From Camelus bactrianus (Eukaryota; Chordata; Mammalia; Artiodactyla; Camelidae), in assembly GCF_048773025.1 (NCBI RefSeq), contig NC_133543.1, positions 60,178,104 through 60,242,103 of the forward strand: DNA of 64,000 bases. Reading direction: 5' to 3'. Under the pieces are notes generated by a model, which was given only the letters and a program-made list of their open reading frames with translations, was not told where the DNA came from and did no database searches. Below are positions 11,561-22,430 of this stretch, piece by piece (the stretch's first letter is position 1; each line of letters opens with the position of its first letter). Made by a program: the position numbers and the translations under genes.

Positions 11561-11984
11561 ATAGAATAATTTATGATGACATTTGAAATAATTTTTAAGG
11601 TTTTTAAAAAAGGACTGAGTTAAATTACTTAGGAGAAATAACAATGCGTCTGTCTCTTCAGACTATATTTTTTAATTTGTTTCCTAGATCTAAATACTCA
11701 AGCCCATCGTAGAAAGTATATTTTAAAATGAATACTCAATCCACATATAATTCTGCTGCCTAGAAACACCACCGTTTAAAATATATATCTTTTCTTCCCT
11801 TTTTAAAAAAAAAGTATCTATGTAGAAGTAGGTATATGTATTGGAGGGTGCACACATGAATGTGGATGTGTGTGTTTTCTATCAAATTAGGAACATAATA
11901 TCTTTTATTCACTATTTAAATATAGGAGACTCCATCAGCATTTAGTGTTGAAAAGTGGTATCTGAAGACAGATTGATTTTTACT

Positions 11985-12580
11985 GCTTTGTAGATAACTG
12001 GAATTTATAAGATCTAGGATTTTGTTGATATGGGTGGATTATATCAATAGATTTTCAAACGTTAAGCCAGCCTTGCATCCTACTTGGTCATTTTGTAATA
12101 CATTTTAAATATTTCTGAATTCTAGTTGCTAATATTTTGTTAAGGATTTTTGTGTCTAAGGGACATTGGTCTATAGGCTTGCTTTGTTTTCTGGGATTTT
12201 TTTTTTGTCTTCCTCTGATTTAGTATGAGGTTAATTAATACTGGCCTCATAAAACAAGTTGGGAAGTGTTCCTTACTCTTCTGTATTCTGAAAAAGGTTG
12301 TGTAGAATTCATGTTCATTCCTCTTTAAATAGCAGAATTCTCCAGTGAAATAATTTTGTCCCAGAGATACCATCTTCAGGAGCTTTTAAACTATGAATTC
12401 AATTTCTTTAATGGTTATATTGCTATTCAAGTTATTTTGTCTTAGTTAAAATTTGGTAGTTTGTGATTTTCAAGGCACTGGTCCATTTCTTCTAGGTTTG
12501 TTAATTAAAGAGCATAAAATTGTCCATGGTATTTCCGTATTATTTTTTTAATGTCTGCAGGAGTCTGTGGTGATTCTTTT
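11985..12580 (-). mobile_element. L1 ORF2 fragment (linker to RT)
   Basis: On the minus strand the sequence runs from an 'ITTDS'-like linker near 12565 to the RT start near 12030. The frame 12140-12373 holds L1-like words such as LINLILNQRK and AYRPMSLR (compare the L1 'ITLIPK...NYRPISLMN' region). It is cut off at the RT. It abuts the 3' end of a second minus-strand L1 at about 12583. Confidence 0.8.
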
Positions 12581-12787
12581 TAATCAGTTAAATTTTGTGA
12601 AAGTAAAATGCACAGATCTGAACAGCACAGTTTCATGACTTTTGACAAATATATACACCCATATAACCATTGCCAGAATCAAAATGAAGAATATTTCCAT
12701 CTGTCTTGAAAGTTCACTTGACTTCCTCGTCAGTCAATAAGCAGCATCCCTGAGGAAACCACTGATATGATTTCTATCATTCTAGAA

Positions 12788-13562
12788 CAGGGGTTGGCAA
12801 ACTACAGCTCAAACCAGTTAAATCTGGACTACCACTTCTTTGTGTAAAGAAAGTTTTACTGGAACAAAGTCACACCCATTTTTGAATGCACTGTGTACTG
12901 CTGCTTTCACACTACAAGGGCAAGGTTGAGTCCTTGAGACTGAGACATTATGGCCCACACTGGGGAAGTGAGTCTTTTCTGGACTTTTCAGTGTTCCTGC
13001 AAAGACCCAGTCTCCTGAGCTATGAAAGTTGACATGTCATAAAAATAGAGAATGCTTCCATTTGTCTCCTAGAAAATTTTTATTTCACATTTGAAGGGTG
13101 TGTATTTACATTTCAAAGGGGAATGGAACTGGGAGCCATTTGTTTTCATTTCAAAGGAATGTAAAATAGGACCTTCCTTTTTTCTTCCCTGTGAAGATGT
13201 ATTTACATTAGAGAGGTAAGATGTGTGTCCTTCTCTCAGAAGGAGTGGAGGGCAGCTGAATAGCAGTTCCCATATAAACCCCCAGATACATAATTCTGGG
13301 GTTCCTCTCCTGTGGTTCAAAAACTTCCTTTTTATATTGCAGGCCTAAACTCCTGCTTTGTGCACATTGCCCTGCAGGGAGAGAACTAGGAGCAGGGAAC
13401 CTATGCAATGAGTGCTGTCAGCAGTAATAGTCTGCCTTTGATCCAGAAACTTCTCCTTTGCTTTCAGGACAAAACAAATGAATATAGATACTAAAAATTT
13501 ATTGCCACAAAGCCTAAAATGTTTACATCTGGCCCTTTACAGAAAAAGTTTGCCAACCCCTG
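12788..13562. mobile_element. hAT-type DNA transposon inside L1
   Basis: The ends are perfect 16-bp inverted repeats: CAGGGGTTGGCAAACT at 12788-12803 and AGTTTGCCAACCCCTG at 13547-13562. Flanking 8-bp words TTCTAGAA (12780-12787) and TTTTAGAG (13563-13570) agree at 6 of 8 positions, the duplication size made by hAT transposases. L1 sequence resumes on both sides. Typical copies of this mammal-wide element read 'tatggcccacaaagcctaaaat'; here these two halves lie at about 12950 and 13505, so roughly 540 bp of extra sequence separates them. No transposase is present. Confidence 0.88.
13040..13495 (+). repeat. Possible solo LTR inside the hAT element
   Basis: The extra sequence inside the hAT element ends with 'gtctgcctttgatccag' and 'cttctcctttgctttcagga', which resembles the U5 end of a retroviral LTR. 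No clear terminal TG/CA ends or target duplication were found, so the family and limits are unsure. If real it is a fossil LTR. Confidence 0.35.
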
Positions 13563-15215
13563 TTTTAGAGTAGTATTACTGTTCTTGAACTGAAATATAT
13601 GGAATCACAAGTTTATACTCCATCTGGTTTCTTTTTAACATAGTGCTTTAGAGATCTATTCATATTGTTGTGTGTATCAACAGTTCTTTTAATCTCTGAG
13701 TAAATTCCATTAAGTGACTATCCTACCATTTTGTTATTTATTTTCTGTTGATGAACATTTGAGCTGTTTTCAGTTTTTGGTTATTATGAACAAAGTTATT
13801 ATGAACATTCTTGTACAACTCTTTGTAGACACGTGCTTTTATTTTTCTTGGGTATATCTTCTGAGTCATAGAAAAGATATACATTTAACTTTATTAAAAA
13901 ATCTTGTTTTCCAAAACTGGTTGAATCGTTTTACACTGTCAGTGTCAATGTATTAGAGTTCTAGTTGATTCAAATCATTATCAGTACTTAGTATGATCAG
14001 TCTTTTTAATTTAAGCCATTCTGTGGGTGTGAAGTGGTACCTTCCTGAAGTTTTAATTGCATTTTTCTAAATAGTAATGATGTTGGGCTCCATTTTGGGG
14101 TACTTATGAACCAATCATGTGTCTTTTGTGAAGTGTGTGTCAAAACCTCTATTGCTTGTCTTTTTAAATTTTATTTTTAGTAGTTCACTTTATAGTTTGG
14201 ATTAAAGTCATTTGTCAAATGTGTGTATTGCGAATATATTTCCCAGTCGGTGACTTGCCTTTTCATTTTCTTAAGAGTATTTTGTGGATGAGAAGTTTTT
14301 TAATTTTGATAAAACTCTGTTTATCAGTGTGTTCTTTTGTGGTTGGGGATTTATTTGCCCTAAGAAGTCTTTGCCTATTCTACAGTGAGCAAATTTGTGT
14401 TTTCTTCCAGAAACTATATCCATTTAGATTTTACATTTAGGTCTATGGGCTACTTTGAATTAACTTTTATGTATGGTGTTAGGAATGGTGTCCAGGTTTT
14501 GGTTTTGTTTTTCTGTAGAACATCCAGTTTTTCCAGCAATATTTGTTGAATATATCTTCCTTTCCTGCTTAATTTCTTTGGTTACCTTTATTGAAATTCA
14601 ATTGCTGTATAGGAGTGAACCTGCTTCTGAACTCTCTATTCTGTCTGCTGATTTATTTGTCTGTGAGTATGCTCATACTACACTAACTTAATGTTTGTGG
14701 CTTCATAGTTTATCTCAAATTAAGTTGCCTTCCAGCTATTTTTCTTCTTCAAGATTTTCTTGGCTATCCTAGTTCTTCTGAATTTCCATTTGAATTTTAG
14801 AATCAGCTTATCTACTTCTACAAAATAGTCTGCTGGAATTTTGACTGAATCTATAGATAAATTTGAGGATAATTAACATCTAAAAATACTGAGCTTTTTC
14901 AATCTATAAGCATAATATATCTCTTTATTTATTTAGATCTTCTTTAATTTCTCTCAAAGTATCATTTAGCATTTTTCGTTGTACAAGTCTTGTAAACCTT
15001 TCATTAAATTTATTCCTGAGAACTTGATGGGGTTTTGTTTAATGCTATTGTTTTTTCAGTCTCAAATTAGCCATTGACAGAATGTAAAAATACTATTTAT
15101 TTTTGTAAAGGGACCTTGTCTCATACAATCTTACTAAACTCACTTATTAGTTCTAATAGTTTGCTTATACATTTATCTGGATTTTCTCTTACGTAATCAG
15201 TTTTCTGTTTCTTTC

Positions 15216-15749
15216 CAAACAAAACACATATGATTACTACACAGGTTACTAACTTATAGCCTTAAGAAACTAAACTCATTGGTATGCAAATGAAAAAAAC
15301 TGAGGTGTAAGAAATGGTATATTTAGTGAGTGCTTTGCTGAGCTAGTACACGGTCCTCCTCTGATTCGAAGGCCAGGAGTTTGTGACCAAACTGCCATTA
15401 GGTGAGAATAAGATGACTCTCAGAATTAATGTCCCACTTCTATGCCTGACAAGTTAAATTCAGCTACGTTTCCAAAGCAGCTTCAATCCTAGGATGCTCC
15501 TCAGCAGTGTCTGCTCCCTATGTACTGAAAAGTTGTAAATAGGTTGCCTTTTTGAAATTCACACAAATTTTTTTTTTATTCTTGGAATTAAAAGAAAATC
15601 CTGGAATAACTGTAGGTGTGAGTCTCCTGATCGTGTCTTATGTCTATCCATAAACCTTACTTTAACCCAAGAACATGTTTTTTGCTTGTTTTAAATTTTT
15701 ATTAGTGTTCCTCCAATAATTAGATTTTAGTTCTTACCAGTGACTTCTG
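15216..15749. other. Unique spacer
   Basis: No repeat family or gene recognised. The TTCGAAGGCC word near 15366 looks faintly like a tRNA B-box region, but no tRNA or SINE fold is present. Confidence 0.45.
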
Positions 15750-15895
15750 TCCATTTATCCAAAAAGTATTTAAGCTGTATGTTTCCAGTACTGCAGTAGG
15801 TCCTGGATTATGAAGTATAAGCAAAAACAAATCCATTTCCTGCTCTTATGATACTTCAAGTTGAGTGAGAGGACTGCTATTTAGTTTTGTGTGTG
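15750..15895 (-). mobile_element. LINE L2 fragment, antisense
   Basis: The plus strand reads like antisense L2 3' end: 'aaaaagtatttaagctgtatg', 'actgcagtaggtcctggatta', then 'tcctgctcttatgatacttcaagttgag', matching 'caaatatttattgag...ggtgctggggata...cctgccctcatggagcttacattc'. Confidence 0.5.
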
Positions 15896-17815
15896 GTTCA
15901 AATTCTCAGTTCCTAAGCTATAGGTCAGAGAATAGGGAATAAATAAAATATCAATCCCCTGCCACTTTTTTTTCCAAGCAGGTGACTCTGCTGGATCACG
16001 CAAGGCAAATATAGGCTGGCCATAAATCTCATTACTTAGTGTATATTATCCCTACATTCCATTAACAGCATGTCAGACTGCACTGACTTTCAGAATTATT
16101 GAGTTTCCATCTCTTTTGGGGGAAATCAGGAGAAGATGTGTCAAAACCTATAAGTCAGATTATTTTAAGACAGAATTTTAAATGACCTTTTAATGTAATC
16201 AATTTGTATTCCTAAGTATTTTTCCTAATTTCTAATGCTTTCTGATATTTTTCATTAGATTTCATTTTAAGTCGCCTGGAAATGAGCATCTTATTGTTCA
16301 AACCAGTTATCCTTACTGAACAATTTCATAATGCACTGTTTTTTAAAAAATATTCCACTTTTCTATAACTATTACTATCACTATTTTTAAAATATAATCC
16401 TTGTTTTGAATCAAAACACACCCTTACAAGTGACTCTATAGAGAAAAATAGCCCATACTAAGACAAATTATCTGCACACAAAGTTAGTTACAAATGTCAG
16501 AAGAAAAACTCTTCATACCAACTTGCTCAGCATCTGATTTTCTGCTAATTCTCTTTAGTGGAGTACCCATTTCCTGTGGATAAGTTTTATACTTATTTTT
16601 TAAAATCACAAAATAATTGCTGCTTCTCTAGATGATTTTGAACTCTAGGTGAAAATGTTTTGTGCATCAATTTCGAGTCTTTTTTGGCATCCATCTCTTC
16701 ATTTTGTTTCTAAAATGGATATATTATTTGCAGAAGAATTATATGCAGATTACTGCTTGTAGTGTCATTTATTCTTTTTCAAATTACACAGTTCTCCCTC
16801 AGTTCAGGAATCATTTACATTATAAAAGATATATACAAGAGGAAGTAATTAATTTGCTTTTATTATAAGCCCCAGAATCCTCTGTCCTAATGTTATGTCA
16901 GTGCTTTACTCATGTCTGACCTTGACCTCATCAGTAGGGACAAGAAAATGAAGGGACTTTCCTCTGTCTGTGTCTGACCTACAGTTCTGGAAGATCAGCT
17001 AGTAGCAGTAGAACATTATTTTGAATTTTAGTTGGCAGGAGGAAAAAAATGTGAGAGAGACTAGTTTGATGCTAAAGATCACTGTGTCTGGGAATCTGTT
17101 CTCAGTGGAAGAACGGATTGTATTTTTCAGCATTTACAGAAAGAATTTTCAGTTGCATGCTTCTCTCCCCCAAAAACAAACTCATGGTGTTTTGGGTTCC
17201 TCTATTTGTTACTTCTTTCTGCTAAATGGTTTCTGATTTGCCTGAAGAAAAGAAGCATAATCCAATGCACTGTTCCTTACCAATGAGTTTGGAGGTTTGT
17301 GTGTGTAAAGAAGGAATTGATGTCTCAAAATATTCATGGGTTTTTCATTTTTCCTTGTGGACTTATTTCAGGGATACAAAGTTATATGCCTATAGGGCCC
17401 AAGCAGGTAAAAAAAAGTCATGATTCCAGCTTGGTATAAAGCACTAGAGATTGGTGGGTCCTCGAGATTACAAGCCTCAGCTAAAATCCTTCCAGTCCTA
17501 ATTTTTAAACATTGCTTTAGCTAAACTGAACACTGGGGAGGGAGAGGGGGAGATAAGGACGTTTCAGCCATGAAGACAATGGTTTCTTGCTTTTATCTGG
17601 GTGGCTGGCATGAAGTACCTTCTCTCTTTAATTCTATGAATGGCTGTAAGAGGGAAGTATCACTGTCCCCATTTGATCAATGAACAGAGAGACCAGTAAT
17701 GTGTAGATGTACTTATAAGTATATGTAAATAAATATGCCTACATGTACTTATGTAGATTATTATATGTATAGCTATGTGAAAGGTAGAATCGCATAGCAA
17801 AAGTACCATCAAATT
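15896..17815. other. Long unique stretch, no gene
   Basis: AT-rich, no recognisable interspersed repeat. Frames at 16662-16868, 17021-17236 and 17226-17423 show no known domain. A purine-rich tract lies at about 17533-17560. Confidence 0.45.
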
Positions 17816-18005
17816 AAGAAACAAACTGGACTTCAATATCGCTTCTGCCACCGATTTCACATACTATATGGTGGAATCACTTAGCCCTTCTTTGCCTTTT
17901 TTTTCTTCTGTAAAATGGGGATTTGTCATACTTTTTAAAAATTAAGAGAGGCAATATTTGTGAAAGTACTTGATCAACATAAAAAAGTTAAAGTAAACCA
18001 AGGTA
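17816..18005 (+). mobile_element. MIR SINE fragment
   Basis: The order 'ggacttcaatatcgcttctgccacc', 'ttctgtaaaatggggatt', 'aaattaagagaggcaata' corresponds to the MIR core and 3' parts ('ctctgtaaaatgggga', 'gattaaatgag'). Old tRNA-derived SINE. Confidence 0.7.
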
Positions 18006-18081
18006 TGAATTAACTTTCACAGAGTATGGACATCCATGACTCTATAGAGACAACCTGGGAGTGGATGTGGGAGATGGGTGC

Positions 18082-18471
18082 TGTAGAACTAGGTTAGGCA
18101 GAATAAAGATCTCCCAAAGATGTCCCCATCCTAATCCCAGGATTTATGAACATGTTAAGGTACCTGGCATAAAGGAATTGAGATGCAGATGGAATTAGAG
18201 TTGCTAATCAGATGCCCTTCATATAAGGAGATTATCCTGGATTTTCGGTGTAGTATGCCAGTAGAGAAGGACTCAACCTGCCTGTGAATGCGCGCAGCTT
18301 CTAGGAGCTGGAAGCCTCCAGAAAAAACACAGCCCTGCTGACACTTTGATGTCAGGCCAGTGAGACTCATTTCCAAACTTTGACCTCCAGAACTGGAGCA
18401 TAATAAATTCGTGATGTTTAAGCCATGAAGGTTGTGGTAATTTGTTACAACAGCAGTTGGAAACTAATACA
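18082..18471 (+). mobile_element. MLT1-type LTR (ERVL-MaLR), fossil
   Basis: The sequence starts with a 'ggcagaataaagatctccc...gatgtcccca' block and ends 'tttgttacaacagcag...ctaataca', the usual start and end of MLT1 LTRs. It is a solitary, diverged LTR without internal retroviral genes. MLT1 families predate the split of placental orders. The minus-strand frames at 18155-18512 lie in it and are not genes. Confidence 0.85.
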
Positions 18472-18687
18472 AGAGCTGATGACAGAGAGGACCCGTAAAT
18501 GATCCCTGCCATGTGTCTGAAGGACTCCCCACCAATTCACAGGAAAGTCAGACTGAATACCATCAGACTAAGCCTTTTCCTTTGAGTCTGGCGGCTTTCT
18601 GGATACTTGTCTTGGGCCATTTCACCACTGTAGAAATCAGAGAGGATTCTCTGGACAGGAACTCATGAAAAGAGGACACCTTTGAGG

Positions 18688-18790
18688 GTGATAAATATGT
18701 CATTTGCAACCTACCAAGTGTACACTTTAAATATTTGCCATTTATTGAATATCAGTTGTACCTCAATAAAGCTGCCTTTAAAAAATGAAA
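18688..18790 (+). mobile_element. L1 3' end fragment
   Basis: 'agtgtacactttaaatattt', 'tattgaatatcagttgtacctcaataaagctg' and a short A-rich end match the last about 100 bases of L1MA/L1MB-type elements. Confidence 0.7.
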
Positions 18791-19475
18791 TGTGGACTCT
18801 TCTGATTTTCAAGTGTCTCTCACTCTGCCAAGTACAGCAGTGGGCTCAGAAGTATCAGTGGTGATGTGGGCCATGTCCTGTGATGTAGGCCATGAATTTT
18901 ATGTGGTTCACAACTTGCTTCCCAGCATGAGTCCTGAACTATAACTTCTTAGCGGCTGTAAAAAGAAGGTTTGGGGTTTCACTTGGCACCTTATTTTCTC
19001 AATGTAGCAATAGCTAATTCTCTCTTTTCCCTTCAGATCTTTCTTGTAGTACAGAGAAGCAGAAATACATCCATGTGCCTCCCCCTGAGCGTCCATTGTC
19101 TTATCCTGTCATGACCAGGAGGGAAAGGCTGCCCTTGTCTCAGGGGTGTGGGGGAAACAAAATAAATGCCGAGTTAATCCAACCTGCTTGTTGGGTTAAC
19201 TCCACTCGTTAATGTCGCTCCTTCTGGGCTTTACTTCATTTCTGGAATTCACAGTTCAAGATATGGGACTACCTTGACGCATGGCTGTGCTACCATATTA
19301 GAAGGAACTGACTTCTTAACGTTCCCCTTTTCCGCCTCTATCCACCTCCCATACCCACCACTCTGCCTCCAAGGACACACCACCTGCTTATTCGCCAGCT
19401 TCTAGGCTCTTCAGGTACAGTGAGCTTTGAGCTAATCATGTCACAAAATTTACTTTATCCACCTAAGTTAACTCC
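18791..19475. other. Unique sequence with a hairpin
   Basis: No repeat family or gene recognised. A strong inverted repeat lies at 19171-19202. The flanking sequence is less AT-rich than the window average and has several CpGs. Confidence 0.45.
19171..19202. repeat. 13-bp hairpin-forming inverted repeat
   Basis: GAGTTAATCCAAC (19171-19183), six-base loop, GTTGGGTTAACTC (19190-19202). Twelve of 13 positions are complementary, and the remaining one would be a U-G pair in RNA of the plus strand. The arms contain GTTAAT/GTTAAC words. It could be a hairpin or a palindromic binding site. Confidence 0.75.
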
Positions 19476-19479
19476 AGGT

Positions 19480-19640
19480 TGTCTCTATGAACTTGAACAG
19501 ATCAGTTTCTGTTCTCTTGTCTGTAAAATGGAAATGATATTTTCTAGCTGCTCCCTTCTTCATACTGATAAACAGGAGGCTGGAAATATCCACACAGTTC
19601 TGAGTTCCTCAGAAATGTGGCTAAATAGAAATTATGTGAT
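19480..19640 (+). mobile_element. Possible MIR fragment
   Basis: 'atgaacttgaacagatcagtt' followed by 'ttgtctgtaaaatggaaatgatat' resembles the MIR core ('gaccttgggcaagtt...catctgtaaaatggggataata'). Short and diverged. Confidence 0.45.
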
Positions 19641-21975
19641 ACATGTAAGTATTCATCATAGACATGCCTAATGGGGAAAAAAAGCTACATGAAGAAAGAG
19701 AGTGTTATGGTCATTAGGGAGAGTTACAGCGAATTCCCCAGGTTCCTTTTAGAGCAGAAGTTAAGCCCGAGTCTCATTCGTGGAATGTGCCCAATCCACT
19801 CAATCATGTAACCTCTGGGGGTGCTTCTTTTGGTTTAATTTGCTTCCTCTGGATACCCCCAAATTTCATAGTATTTTCACAAAAATAGTTGTATTCATCC
19901 CAATGTTTTTCTCCTTTCATTATTATTTTTTCCCTTGAATATAAATGTATTTGTTGAAACGTATTTGCATCAGTAATGATGGACTTGCCATGATATTTCA
20001 AAATTATATTTTGTATTAGTAAGTATATTACAAAATTGTGTTTCTGGTCTCTCTTTAGAGGCAAGAAGAAGGGTAGCATTTGAATCAAGGCTATGAGGTA
20101 AACCTTTCTTTCTCTCTCTCTGATAGATACACACACGTCCTTGTATACACACGTGCCAACACAGACACAAACACCCCACCGCCAGGAGGAGATGGCTGTA
20201 TATTGAACCTGAAGAAGACCTCAACTACCACTCACTCTTTGAAATCCTTTGTATATTCTTAAGCCTTTAGAGTTCAGTGTTGTTTTTATATGCTCTCCTT
20301 TTGGATAATGAAAGAGATACGTACAACATTCTGTATATTAATGCCATAAATGTCTGCCTCTGGCAAAGCCTTAATGTATGAACAAAGAAAGGAATTGTTC
20401 ACACAGCAAAACATACGATGAGAAATGAATATCGGTGGTGGAAACCTCTCTGTTAGAGGGAATTTCAGATCATTTCAATGTTTACATTTGCAACTCAAAC
20501 ATATTGACAGAGCAATGCAAATAGATGTACACTAGGAGATGCAGGAAGAAAATTATTTGCACAGATACTGCAAAGATTTTCTAGCTGTGTGAGAAATGAA
20601 AATGCATTTTTGGCATATTTGGTAAACTGAATGTTATTAAGAGGACAAACCTCATGTAAAAGGGAGATAAGCAGAAATTGATTTCAATATTATTGCAGGG
20701 CAAAGTAAATAATCTTGATGCATTCAACCTTTATAAATGTGCAAAACCAGATTAATTTTCCCAATTACAAACTTTAATAATGTTGAATTACTTTTAAAAC
20801 ATAGATTAGGATATGAGATTGAGGGTAATAATAATCCACAAATGTGTTCTAAAGGATATTAATAAATCTTTGATTAAACAAATTAGGGAGGAGATGGGGA
20901 AGAGAGAAAAGATGCTCTGCTAAATCAAGTTAAAGCAGTATCCTCAAGACTTCTCAAATCTTTAAAGGCTAATATATATACATTCTGAATCTCTAAATGG
21001 AAATAGAGTGTGCAATGTTTCCAAATTTTGTAGACCTGGAAACTTTGAAGGACCAAAAACTCTGAGGAACATATAAGTAATTGAATGTCTTCCCAATTGA
21101 TTTAGTCCTAGAGTTAAACTGAACTGCACATTCTTACTCTAGACACTGCTACAATGCCACTATTGAAATCTGATTTTCTACAGATGAATAAAGGTTTATA
21201 GAAATTCAAGTAGAGGCATCATTGTTCTGCAGCTTGGTTCCTGAAACCCAGATCTCCATTGCTGAGAGTTGCAGTGGTTATGTTGGAGAATTGCTGACCA
21301 GATAGTCACAAGGAGTCATGACCAGGTGGTCTCATAATATATTGGTGAAGTCGCCATGATAGAGGTCCAGAAATTTGACTTTGTCATGACCAATATCGTA
21401 ATATCAATCCCAAAGGTCAGGCTCAGATTAGTTCTTAAAATTGCATTTATTTATGATAAAAAACATAATTGTCAAGGCAACCCCCCCCCCCCATCTAGTA
21501 CCTCTTCTCTTTATAGTTCAGTCTATCTAGGAAGCCAGATTAAATTCAGAAGGTTATTGGGTGAGGGTGGATCAGAGCACGAGGAGCTAGTGATACGACC
21601 AACATCGTTAATGACAGGACTTCAGCCTCAGTCATAGTAGAGTATCATGGGACCCCTGCCTACTGCTTTTTCTATCACACTATTCTTCAGTGTGTTGTTC
21701 TTTTTTTTTTTTTTCTTTTTTCTAAACACTTCAACTTGACTTAGCCTGTGCTTCTTTACTTATGATAATGTGCTTTAAGGTGCATCAGCAGGCTTAGTTG
21801 TGATGTTTCAGTTAGACTTCACCTAAAGCTATACCCTCATAACTGGGTGGATTGGAGAAAACTATTATTGCCCACTCTGATTTTCCATATTTTTATCATG
21901 GTCACTTTATTCCCACATTCTGAGAATATCTTGCTATCATCTCTCTTTGCTTGCTATGGACCAAACCTGGTAAAT
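19641..21975. other. Unique sequence, possible regulatory element
   Basis: No gene. A TC tract at 20107-20121, a 12-base C run at 21481-21492 and a T run at about 21704-21714 are the simple repeats. About 20340-20830 is repeat-free, with octamer-like ATGCAAAT (20515-20522) and TAAT-rich words, and could be a conserved non-coding element. Frames at 19804-20224 and 21356-21637 have no known domain. Confidence 0.4.
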
Positions 21976-21979
21976 TCAG

Positions 21980-22430
21980 ACTTCTCCATTGCACTATTGC
22001 TTGCCTAGAGGTGTTAATTAATCAATTAGACACTGCCACTTACCTACATGTGTAGTATAGCGGAGCATGTGCCATACACATCCATTAGGATTTCCTCTAT
22101 CACAGTGAAGAGGAGGGAAGAACAGAAGTGCTGAAGAGCTCGTGCCTCTGGAAGCAGCTCACAACCAATAACAAACAAACTTCAGTCTCCTCATCCCCAG
22201 ATATGACACCTCTGAGGTTTATTTTGCATCATCTCCCAGAAGTCTCCAGTGGGATTAAGTCACAATTGCCCACAACAGCAACCTGCTCATTAAACACTTC
22301 ACAGATTGTCTTTCTTTCCCTATTTCATTTATCCACTCCTGGGCTGATGTTTTCTAGGATCACTTCCCAAATAACTTACCTGCACCTCAAATTCCAGTCT
22401 CTGAGTTCCAGCAGAACCCAACCTAAGACA
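21980..22430 (+). repeat. Probable fossil LTR, class unsure
   Basis: The stretch ends 'agaacccaacctaagacaac', a typical 3' end of an old mammalian LTR-like repeat; upstream it is rich in cctgctcat/cactcctgggctgatgt type sequence. The left end is unclear. The 111-codon frame at 22128-22463 lies inside it and is not taken as a gene. Confidence 0.4.

Larger units (their letters stand above)
12583..15215 (-). mobile_element. Old L1, ORF2 second half and 3' UTR
   Basis: Read antisense, the region follows ORF2 from the segment after the RT catalytic region (about 15215-15130, 'LISEF' area) through 14900, 14540 and 14250 to the C-terminus near 13740, then a 3' UTR that ends about 12583. Many stops and small gaps mark it as old (L1M-type). 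A hAT element (12788-13562) is inserted in the 3' part. Frames at 13714-13956, 14219-14440 and 14473-14691 are plus-strand shadows of this L1. Confidence 0.85.

Noticed and set aside
15340-15395. tRNA- or SINE-like words (GCTGAGCTAG, GATTCGAAGGCC)
   Set aside because: Spacing and flanks do not match the camelid SINE or a tRNA; probably chance.
19804-20224. Overlapping minus-strand frames of 84-110 codons
   Set aside because: They start at non-ATG codons or overlap in competing frames, with a TC tract inside and no known domain.
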